DNA from: Proteobacteria bacterium SG_bin9
Lineage (GTDB): Bacteria; Pseudomonadota; Alphaproteobacteria; Rhizobiales; Xanthobacteraceae
Length of the DNA stretch: 64,000 nt
Direction: 5' to 3'
Assembly: GCA_002083525.1 (NCBI GenBank)
Contig: LWDM01000044.1
Coordinates: 134,314-198,313, forward strand
Of this stretch, positions 25,788 through 34,035 are shown in pieces. The translations under genes and the position numbers were made by a program. Below the pieces are notes generated by a model, which worked only from the letters and a program-made list of their open reading frames with translations, did no database searches and was not told where the DNA came from. Within the stretch, counting starts at the first letter, position 1. Each line of letters starts with the position of its first letter.

Positions 25788-27695
25788 ATGGCCAAGGCAG
25801 CGAAAAAGAAAAAGGGCAAGAAGGCCGCCGCGCGTCCTGCGAAGAAGAGCGCCACAAAGAAGCGCGCGGTGAAAGCACGCACCAAGACCGCAAAGAAGGC
25901 CAAGAAGGTTTCTAAAAAGAAGACCACAAAAGCCAAGGCGAGCAAGAAAGCCACGAAGAAGGCCGTCAAGAAATCGGCGCCAAAGACGTCAGCTGCGAAG
26001 ACGGCTCCCGCAAAAAGCAAGGCACCCGTCGCTACTAAGGCGGCTGCGTCGATGCCTGCGGTTGTGAAGCCCGTCGCGCCAGCCAAGCCGAAAGCAGTCA
26101 CAAAGCCGGCTCCGAAAGCTGTGACAGCCGCGCAGCCAGCCGCAGCACGTTCGACCTTCTACATCACCACCGCGATCTCGTATCCGAACGGCGCGCCGCA
26201 TATCGGGCACGCCTATGAGGCGATCGCGACCGACGCGCTCGCCCGCTTCCAGCGCCTCGACGGCAAGGACGTGTTCTTCCTGACCGGCACCGACGAGCAC
26301 GGCCAGAAAATGATCCAGACCGCCGAGCGCGAAGGCATGACGCCGCGGCAACTGGCGGATCGCAACGCGGCGCGCTTCAAGGAGATGGACGAGCGGCTGA
26401 ATGTGTCGTTCGACCGTTTCATCCGCACGTCCGAGCCCGCGCATCATCGCTCGAGCCAGGCGATCTGGGAGGGCATGAAGAGGAACGGCGACATCTATCT
26501 CGACAGCTACGCCGGCTGGTACTCCGTGCGCGACGAGGCCTATTACGCCGAGGACGAGACGACCGTCGGCGAGGACAAGGTGCGCCGCGGCCCGCAGGGC
26601 ACGCCGGTCGAGTGGGTGGAGGAAAAGAGCTACTTCTTCAAGCTCTCGGCCTATCAGGACAAGCTGCTCGCACTCTATGACGAGCAGCCCGACTTCATCG
26701 GCCCCGACTCGCGGCGCAACGAAGTCATCTCGTTCGTGAAGGGCGGCCTGAAGGACCTCTCCGTCTCGCGCACCACCTTCGACTGGGGCGTGCCGGTGCC
26801 CGGCGATCCGGAGCACGTGATGTATGTGTGGGTCGACGCGCTCACCAACTACATCACCGGTGTCGGTCATCCCGATGCGAACGACAAGAACTGGCACTAC
26901 TGGCCGGCCGATGTGCACATCATCGGCAAGGACATCATCCGCTTCCACGCGGTGTACTGGCCGGCGTTCCTGATGGCGGCCGGCATTCCGGTGCCGAAGC
27001 GCGTCTATGCGCACGGCTTCCTGTTCAACCGCGGCGAGAAAATGTCGAAGTCGACCGGCAACGTGGTCGATCCGTTCAGCCTGGCGGATCAGTACGGCGT
27101 CGATCCGCTGCGCTTCTTCTTCCTGCGCGAGGTGCCGTTCGGCAACGACGGCAACTACAACCATGAAGCCATCGTCACGCGCACCAATGCCGACCTCGCC
27201 AACGACTTCGGCAACCTCGGCCAGCGCTCGCTGTCGATGCTGGCCAAGCAATACGGTGGCGTACTGCCGGAGCCGGGAGAGTACTCGGACAACGACAAGG
27301 CCATCCTCGCGATGGCCGACGGCATGCTCGAGCTGGCGCGCATCGCGATGGCGACGCAGCAGATCCACCAGGCGGTGAACGCCGTCTGGGCCGTGGTCGC
27401 CGAGGCCAACCGCTACTTCGCGGGAGAGGCGCCGTGGGCGCTCGCCAAAACCGATCCGAAGAAGCAGGCGACGGTGTTGTACGTCACCGCGGAAGTGGTG
27501 CGGCAGATCGCGATCCTCGCGCAGCCGATCATGCCTGCGTCGTGCGGCAAGATGCTCGACATCCTCGGCGTGCCGGAAAGTGAGCGGACATTCGCCTTCT
27601 CGGGCGGCAAGAAGCGCATCGCACCGGGCACGCAGTTGCCGCCGCCCGCGCCGGTGTTCCCGCGTTATGTCGAGCCAGAAGCGAGCTCGAACTGA
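25788..27695 (+). CDS. metG: Methionyl-tRNA synthetase with Lys/Ala-rich N-terminal tail
   Basis: 635 residues. Residues 122-635 are a typical class I MetRS: signature PHIGH (about 137-141), the WYSVRDEAYY region, and KMSKS at 418-422 in GEKMSKSTGN. It charges tRNA-Met. Residues 1-120 form a separate segment of Lys, Ala, Pro and Thr (about 40 Lys in the first 85), like histone H1 C-termini, probably disordered and nucleic-acid binding. GAGGGA about 7 bases before ATG 25788 supports translation of the tail. A GTG near codon 112 could start a conventional enzyme but lacks a clear ribosome-binding site. It overlaps tatD by one base. Confidence 0.95.
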   Translation: MAKAAKKKKGKKAAARPAKKSATKKRAVKARTKTAKKAKKVSKKKTTKAKASKKATKKAVKKSAPKTSAAKTAPAKSKAPVATKAAASMPAVVKPVAPAKPKAVTKPAPKAVTAAQPAAARSTFYITTAISYPNGAPHIGHAYEAIATDALARFQRLDGKDVFFLTGTDEHGQKMIQTAEREGMTPRQLADRNAARFKEMDERLNVSFDRFIRTSEPAHHRSSQAIWEGMKRNGDIYLDSYAGWYSVRDEAYYAEDETTVGEDKVRRGPQGTPVEWVEEKSYFFKLSAYQDKLLALYDEQPDFIGPDSRRNEVISFVKGGLKDLSVSRTTFDWGVPVPGDPEHVMYVWVDALTNYITGVGHPDANDKNWHYWPADVHIIGKDIIRFHAVYWPAFLMAAGIPVPKRVYAHGFLFNRGEKMSKSTGNVVDPFSLADQYGVDPLRFFFLREVPFGNDGNYNHEAIVTRTNADLANDFGNLGQRSLSMLAKQYGGVLPEPGEYSDNDKAILAMADGMLELARIAMATQQIHQAVNAVWAVVAEANRYFAGEAPWALAKTDPKKQATVLYVTAEVVRQIAILAQPIMPASCGKMLDILGVPESERTFAFSGGKKRIAPGTQLPPPAPVFPRYVEPEASSN

Positions 27696-28489
27696 TGTTG
27701 GTGGACAGTCACTGCCATCTCGACTTTCCGGACTTCGCCGATGACCTCGACGGCATCGTGGCGCGCGCCGAGGCGGCCGGCGTCGGCCGCATCGTCACGA
27801 TCTCGACGCGGGTGCGGAAGCTCGACAAGCTGATCGCGATCACGGAGCGCTATCCCAACGTCTACTGCACGGTCGGCACCCATCCGCATCAGGCGGACGA
27901 AGAGGATGGCATTCCGGCGAGCGAACTGATCGCGCTGACCAAGCATCCGAAGGTGATCGGACTCGGCGAAGCCGGGCTCGACTACTTCTACAAGCACGGG
28001 TCGCCGGAGGCGCAGGCGAGGGGCTTTCGCCAACATGTCGCAGCGGCACGCGAGACCGGCCTGCCGCTGGTGATCCACACCCGCGACGCCGACGAGGATT
28101 GCGGCAAGATCCTCGATGAGGAAATCGCCAAGGGCGCGTTCAAGGCCGTGCTGCATTGCTATACGGGCGGCCGCGATCTCGCGATGAAGGCGATCGCGCA
28201 TGGCCTCCTGATCTCGTTCACCGGCATTCTCACATTCAAGGCCTCGCAAAGCCTGCGCGATCTCGCGGCTGAACTGCCGGCGGATCGCATCATGGTCGAG
28301 ACCGACGCACCGTTCCTCGCGCCCGGTAAATTTCGCGGCAAGCGCAACGAGCCGTCCTACGTGACCGAAACGGCGAAGATACTGGCGGAGGTGCGTGGCG
28401 TCTCGCTGGATGAGATTTCGCGGCAAACGACCGAGAATTTCTTCCGTTTTTTCAGCAAGGTCCCGAAGCCGGAGAGCATCGCCGCGTGA
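27695..28489 (+). CDS. TatD-family metal-dependent hydrolase (DNase)
   Basis: 264 residues, TIM-barrel hydrolase. Metal-binding motifs are HCHLD at the N-terminus, GLGEAGLDYF with its Glu, VIHTRDA and the terminal METDAPFLAP. Members act as 3'-5' exonucleases or other phosphoesterases. The ATG at 27695 overlaps the metG TGA (TGATG). The metG-tatD-MBL order is widely conserved in proteobacteria. Confidence 0.93.
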   Translation: MLVDSHCHLDFPDFADDLDGIVARAEAAGVGRIVTISTRVRKLDKLIAITERYPNVYCTVGTHPHQADEEDGIPASELIALTKHPKVIGLGEAGLDYFYKHGSPEAQARGFRQHVAAARETGLPLVIHTRDADEDCGKILDEEIAKGAFKAVLHCYTGGRDLAMKAIAHGLLISFTGILTFKASQSLRDLAAELPADRIMVETDAPFLAPGKFRGKRNEPSYVTETAKILAEVRGVSLDEISRQTTENFFRFFSKVPKPESIAA

Positions 28490-29283
28490 GCGTGACGCTG
28501 ACGATCCTTGGCTCCGGTTCGTCCGCCGGTGTGCCGCGCCCGGCGCTCGGCTGGGGCGCGTGCGACCCGAACAATCCGAAGAACCGGCGGCTGCGTTGTT
28601 CGCTGCTGGTCGAGCGCAAATCCGCGAACGGCATCACCCGCGTCCTGATCGATACGTCGCCAGACCTGCGTGAGCAGCTGATCAGCGCCAACGTCGATCA
28701 CCTTGACGCGGTGTTCCTGACGCACGAGCACGCCGACCAGACGCATGGCATGGACGATCTGCGCTCGGTGGTGCTGCATATGCGCAAGCGCATCCCGGTC
28801 TATTTCAACGAGTCGACCGCAAAGGACATCCTGCTGCGGTTCGGCTACTGCTACGAGGCGCCGGCGGGCAGCGATTATCCGCCGATCCTCGATCGCCGCC
28901 ATATCGAGGCTGGCGAAACGCAAACGATCGACGGGAAGGGCGGTCCGATTGCGCTCTCGGCGTTTCTCGTGCAGCACGGCAAGATCCCGGCGCTCGGCTA
29001 TCGCATCGGCGACGCCGCCTACACGCCCGACCTGCACGACATTCCGGATGCTAGCCTGCCCTCGCTTGCGGGTCTCAACCTCTGGATCGTCGACGCGTTG
29101 CGCTACCATCCACACGTCAGCCACTTCAGCCTGGCGGACGCGCTGCACTGGATCGACCGCCTCAAGCCGAAGCGGGCCGTGCTCACCAACATGCATGCCG
29201 ACATCGACTACGAGGCGGTGAAGCCAAAACTGCCCGCGCACGTTGTGCCGGGCTATGACGGAATGCAGATCGACGCCGCATGA
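28486..29283 (+). CDS. MBL-fold metallohydrolase (PhnP-like)
   Basis: 265 residues. Metallo-beta-lactamase fold with HEHADQTHGMDDLR as the HxHxDH-type metal site, N-terminal LGSGSSAGVPRPALGWG, and HFSLADALHW plus a late Asp/His (MHADIDY). PhnP-type proteins cleave cyclic phosphodiesters, but this copy sits downstream of tatD rather than in a phosphonate operon, so the substrate is unknown. Start is GTG 28486, overlapping the tatD stop by four bases (GTGA). Confidence 0.9.
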   Translation: MSVTLTILGSGSSAGVPRPALGWGACDPNNPKNRRLRCSLLVERKSANGITRVLIDTSPDLREQLISANVDHLDAVFLTHEHADQTHGMDDLRSVVLHMRKRIPVYFNESTAKDILLRFGYCYEAPAGSDYPPILDRRHIEAGETQTIDGKGGPIALSAFLVQHGKIPALGYRIGDAAYTPDLHDIPDASLPSLAGLNLWIVDALRYHPHVSHFSLADALHWIDRLKPKRAVLTNMHADIDYEAVKPKLPAHVVPGYDGMQIDAA

Positions 29284-29319
29284 TGGCGCATAGTGCCGTC
29301 ATCACCTGAATGGTAATAA

Positions 29320-29339
29320 CCCCCATCATCCGATGGGGG
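29320..29339. promoter_or_regulatory. Hairpin/palindrome covering the ribosome-binding site of the DUF305 gene
   Basis: CCCCCATC (29320-29327) pairs perfectly with GATGGGGG (29332-29339) around ATCC. The 3' arm contains the only plausible Shine-Dalgarno sequence for ATG 29345. C- and G-tracts in dyad recall CsoR-family operators, of which one lies at 33996-34017. It could act in DNA as operator or in RNA as a translational hairpin. Confidence 0.45.
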
Positions 29340-29344
29340 AAAAC

Positions 29345-30721
29345 ATGGATCGGATCGCTCTGCTTCGCCTGCGCGCTCGTCCGCTCAGTCTCGCTGCACT
29401 CTTCTTGATCGTGGCATCGACGCCGGCACTCGCCCACGTCAAATGGTTCGCGCCCTACATCGTCGGCGCACCGCCGCTACCGATCAGCGTAACACTCTCC
29501 AACATCTGGTTTTGGACCGGCATCAGCCTGGTGCTCGTGTTCTTCCTCGCGACAAGGGCCGTGGAGCAGTCCGGCGCGGGTGAGCCGATCCTGAATGTCC
29601 TGGACCGCATCACCGATCCGCTCTGGAAACGCCTCGACGAGTTCGTGCGCGTCGTCATCGCCGGGTTCTTTGTCGCGATCTTCGCGGTCGGCGGCGTTTA
29701 CCTGACGCCCGATCTCAAGACGCCCGCCGAATGGGTGTCGTGGACGCAGCTCCTGATCGCGGGACTGATTTTCTTCCGGCAGACGCAGCCGCTCGCGGCC
29801 GCAGGCATCATCGGCCTCTGGCTGGTGGCGCTGCGCGATTATGACATCTTTCACTTGCTGGACTATCTCGCGCTCGGCGTCAGCGTCGCCGCCTATCTGG
29901 TGATGGGCGCATCGTCCAATCCGGAATGGCGCAAGCATCGCTTCGAGGTGCTGCGCTGGGGCGTCGCCATCGCGCTGATGTGGTCAAGCCTGGAAAAGTT
30001 CGCCTATCCCGACTGGTTCGATCCGCTGGTCGATGAAAAGCCGTTCCTGACCTTCGGCCTGCCGCGCGAGGTGTTCGTGCCGATGGCCGGCGTCGCGGAG
30101 TTCACGCTCGGCTTCGGCATGATCTGGACGCCGCTGGTGCGTCGGCTGTCGGCGGTCGCGCTGTTCATCATTTTCAATGCCGCGGTCTATCTGTTCGGCC
30201 GCACCGACCTCATCGGCCATGCGCTCATCATGGCGATCATCGTCTCGATCGCAGCCGACCATACGCGCGAGGTGCATTTCCTGCCGGCGCTGAAGCGAAG
30301 ATTGGCCGGCGTTCCGGCAGGACTCGCGGCGGCGCTGGTCATCTTCGCGACGGGTTATTGGGGACTGCACATCGCGATCTATGGCGTCGACGGCAAGACC
30401 GGAACGCCGTTCGGCGAGCGGATGACGCACGCACCCAATGCCGAGTATCCGCACGGCTCACACGGCGCCGCGCCAGCCGGCTCCACGGCCAAGGAGGCCT
30501 ATCAGACCGCAATGGACCGTATGCACGGCCCGATGATGCAGGGCATGGCCCACAGCGATCCCGATGCGGCCTTCGTGCTCGGCATGATCCCGCATCATCA
30601 GGGCGCGATCGATATGTCGGAGGTCGTCCTGAAGTTCGGCAAGGATGCCAAGAACCAGCATCTGGCCGCGAGATCATCAACGCGCAGAAGCGGGAGATCG
30701 GCGAGATGCGCGAGTGGCTGA
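29345..30721 (+). CDS. Polytopic membrane protein with C-terminal DUF305 domain (3' frameshift)
   Basis: Signal-like N-terminus, then about eight hydrophobic segments between residues ~35 and 345, including IWFWTGISLVLVFFLATRA and VVIAGFFVAIFAVGGVYLTP. A His/Met-containing DUF305 domain (MHGPMMQG, FVLGMIPHHQGAIDMSEVVL) follows; such domains are linked to metal, often copper, handling. The frame breaks at about 30665-30668: the +1 frame continues REIINAQKREIGEMREWLKQ to a TGA at 30745-30747, as DUF305 should end. As it stands the protein ends in an Arg/Ser-rich, non-family tail at 30721. ATG 29345 is preferred over 29333 because GGGGGA lies just ahead of it. Confidence 0.8.
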   Translation: MDRIALLRLRARPLSLAALFLIVASTPALAHVKWFAPYIVGAPPLPISVTLSNIWFWTGISLVLVFFLATRAVEQSGAGEPILNVLDRITDPLWKRLDEFVRVVIAGFFVAIFAVGGVYLTPDLKTPAEWVSWTQLLIAGLIFFRQTQPLAAAGIIGLWLVALRDYDIFHLLDYLALGVSVAAYLVMGASSNPEWRKHRFEVLRWGVAIALMWSSLEKFAYPDWFDPLVDEKPFLTFGLPREVFVPMAGVAEFTLGFGMIWTPLVRRLSAVALFIIFNAAVYLFGRTDLIGHALIMAIIVSIAADHTREVHFLPALKRRLAGVPAGLAAALVIFATGYWGLHIAIYGVDGKTGTPFGERMTHAPNAEYPHGSHGAAPAGSTAKEAYQTAMDRMHGPMMQGMAHSDPDAAFVLGMIPHHQGAIDMSEVVLKFGKDAKNQHLAARSSTRRSGRSARCASG

Positions 30722-30759
30722 AGCAGAAGAACATCCCGCAGCCGTGAGGACGGCCCGAA

Positions 30760-32433
<1,674 letters not shown>

Positions 32434-32707
32434 CGTTTCATCCCCGGTCTTGGAAGCCTTGCTCGCGGCAATCTTGCGGCTTGTTTCACGCCACATTAGC
32501 GCCGATCATCAGCGAGTTGGAGATACATAAAATCGACAATAAAGTCGCATATTTTCAAGAGGATAAGAGACGATACACATCCGTCAAAAGGTTCGCGTCA
32601 TCTTTCCATCAAATACAAACAAATCGCTCTCCATCATCTTGCGATTCCGAGATAATTTTCCATCGATGTGAGCGGCAGATGCAGTCCAGAGCAAGGAGCC
32701 CAGCCCA
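32434..32707. other. AT-rich divergent intergenic region
   Basis: 274 bases between the acyl-CoA ligase and ridA, clearly more AT-rich (32520-32660) than the rest of the window. It should hold two divergent promoters. AAGGAG at 32693-32698 is the ridA ribosome-binding site. No hairpin or clear operator was found. Confidence 0.4.
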
Positions 32708-33109
32708 ATGAGCAAAGTTGAATATCCGCGCCCGGCCGGACTGATGATCAACCCGGCTTACTCCCACGTGGCCGTCGCATCGGGAACGCGCACGATCTAC
32801 ACCGCCGGACAGGTCGCGACCGATGAAAACGGCGCTGTGGTTGGCGCTGGTGACATTGGCGCGCAGACCGAACAGGTGCTGCGCAATCTGGTCCTTGCGC
32901 TCGAAGCCGGCGGCGCGACGTTCGCCGATGTCGTCAAGATCACGACCTACGTGGTGAATTACAAACCCGAGCATCGTCCGATCATTGCCAAGGCCCGCGC
33001 GCCGTTCTTTGCCGGCCGGACGCCGCCGGCGAGCACGCTGGTCGGCGTCCAGGCTCTGGCCGCGCCAGAATGGCTGATCGAGATCGAGGCGATTGCGGTT
33101 GTTGGCTGA
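32708..33109 (+). CDS. RidA-family protein (YjgF/YER057c/UK114)
   Basis: 133 residues. Trimeric small protein family in which RidA hydrolyses reactive enamine/imine intermediates, preventing damage to PLP enzymes. Motifs: YSHVAVASGTRTIYTAGQVA, GDIGAQTEQVLRNL, and RTPPASTLVGVQALA. The substrate-binding Arg is present in the usual position near GRTPPAS. Other family branches are catabolic deaminases, so the exact role is open. A good ribosome-binding site precedes ATG 32708. Confidence 0.9.
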   Translation: MSKVEYPRPAGLMINPAYSHVAVASGTRTIYTAGQVATDENGAVVGAGDIGAQTEQVLRNLVLALEAGGATFADVVKITTYVVNYKPEHRPIIAKARAPFFAGRTPPASTLVGVQALAAPEWLIEIEAIAVVG

Positions 33110-33408
33110 GCCTCGAGGCCCCAGTATAAGCTAAACCATTGCCTGGATTACGGTTCTGGGTGCATAAATATATTCCATAATATACCTTATGCGAATTCGC
33201 AATATCCGGACGGAGGGCCGCAGCTGGCCCAGCGGATGTGTTGCCGCGCCGCTGACAGCCCACGAAACCGTCCTGAAACAAATCTCCTCCGCGACGAAAC
33301 CATTTTCCGCTTTTGACGCCAAAGGCCGGAAACGACTCGGGTCTAGAAGTCTCCGCAACAAGGCGGCGATGGCCGTCAGCAACACTGGCCAACGGGCCGG
33401 AGGCTCAG
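33110..33408. other. Intergenic with AT-rich inverted repeat
   Basis: 299 bases without a supported gene. GCATAA at 33162-33167 and TTATGC at 33187-33192 bracket an AT-rich stretch (atatattccataatatacc), followed by the palindrome GCGAATTCGC. This is the likely promoter region of the small protein at 33409. Confidence 0.4.
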
Positions 33409-33609
33409 ATGAACCACTCGATTTACAGCGCAGACCGTTCGACGCACCTCAAGGTCGTCATCGTCGCATTGGTCGCCGGAATTTCGCTGGCGGGTCTCGG
33501 CATTGCCTCGCGCGTCAACGACATGTCGAACGCACCGCAGACCGCCCAAGTGATCAAGGCCGGCAAGCCGACCCTGAACGCCAGCGCGACCTCCTCGGTC
33601 GTCCGTTAA
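33409..33609 (+). CDS. Small membrane protein (66 residues)
   Basis: One membrane helix, LKVVIVALVAGISLAGLGIA, after a short polar N-terminus (MNHSIYSADRSTH), then a polar tail rich in Ala, Thr and Ser. Proteins of this layout with the same N-terminus occur in Bradyrhizobium-type genomes, as I recall, with no known function. CGGAGG lies 7 bases before ATG 33409. A strong terminator follows 40 bases after the stop, making it a single-gene unit. Confidence 0.65.
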   Translation: MNHSIYSADRSTHLKVVIVALVAGISLAGLGIASRVNDMSNAPQTAQVIKAGKPTLNASATSSVVR

Positions 33610-33646
33610 GTTTTAGACCTCTCCAAGTTCGCAGACCCCAAGTTCG

Positions 33647-33675
33647 AAAGGCCGCCCATGCCCGGGCGGCCTTTT
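33647..33675 (+). terminator. Rho-independent terminator
   Basis: AAGGCCGCCC pairs with GGGCGGCCTT around a 6-base loop, followed by TTTT (33672-33675) on the plus strand. It ends the transcript of the small membrane protein and also gives a weak A/T flank for the other strand, where csoR ends at 33714. Confidence 0.8.
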
Positions 33676-33713
33676 CGATTCTGCGTCTGTGATTGGATCA
33701 TCTCGCCGGCGCC

Positions 33714-33989
33714 TTACCGCTCCGCACGGCCGATCACATCCATCAGCTCGGCGATCTTCTTGCGCTGATCGGCCTTGTCGCCGCTGGTGATCGCGTGCTC
33801 GACGCAGTGCGCCACATGATCCTTCAGCACTTCCTCCTCGACACGGCGCAGCGCCGCGCGCACCGCGGAGATTTGCGTGACGATATCGATACAATAGCGA
33901 TCCTCGTCGACCATGCGCGCGAGTCCCCGCACCTGTCCCTCGATCCGGTTCAAACGTTTTTGGCAGGACGCCTTGATGTCTTTTCGCAT
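33714..33989 (-). CDS. csoR: CsoR-family copper-sensing transcriptional repressor
   Basis: 91 residues, DUF156/CsoR-RcnR-FrmR family. N-terminal CQKRLNRIEGQVRGL is the family signature; the copper site Cys-His-Cys is represented by RYCIDI and LKDHVAHC. It releases DNA on binding Cu(I). It is divergent from copA across a 46-base gap that contains a palindromic operator, so it probably represses copA and itself. Start 33989 gives the conserved N-terminus; a longer frame would run over the operator. A nickel/cobalt or formaldehyde sensor is less likely next to copA. Confidence 0.9.
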   Translation of the reverse strand: MRKDIKASCQKRLNRIEGQVRGLARMVDEDRYCIDIVTQISAVRAALRRVEEEVLKDHVAHCVEHAITSGDKADQRKKIAELMDVIGRAER

Positions 33990-33995
33990 GCAACC

Positions 33996-34017
33996 TATAT
34001 ACCCCCATAGGGTATAT
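33996..34017. promoter_or_regulatory. csoR operator: CsoR-type operator between csoR and copA
   Basis: TATATACCCCCATAGGGTATAT at 33996-34017 has 8-bp half sites ATATACCC and GGGTATAT around CCATA, a near-perfect dyad with C/G tracts as in CsoR operators. It starts seven bases upstream of the csoR start and ends 18 bases upstream of the copA start, so a bound repressor could block both promoters. Confidence 0.75.
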
Positions 34018-34035
34018 GATTCAAGAGCCGAGCGC

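Noticed and set aside
25601..26101. Hydrophobic 166-codon minus-strand frame that looks like a membrane protein
   Set aside because: The Phe/Ala/Leu run is simply the antisense of the Lys/Ala-rich MetRS tail (AAG/AAA read as CTT/TTT); not a real gene.
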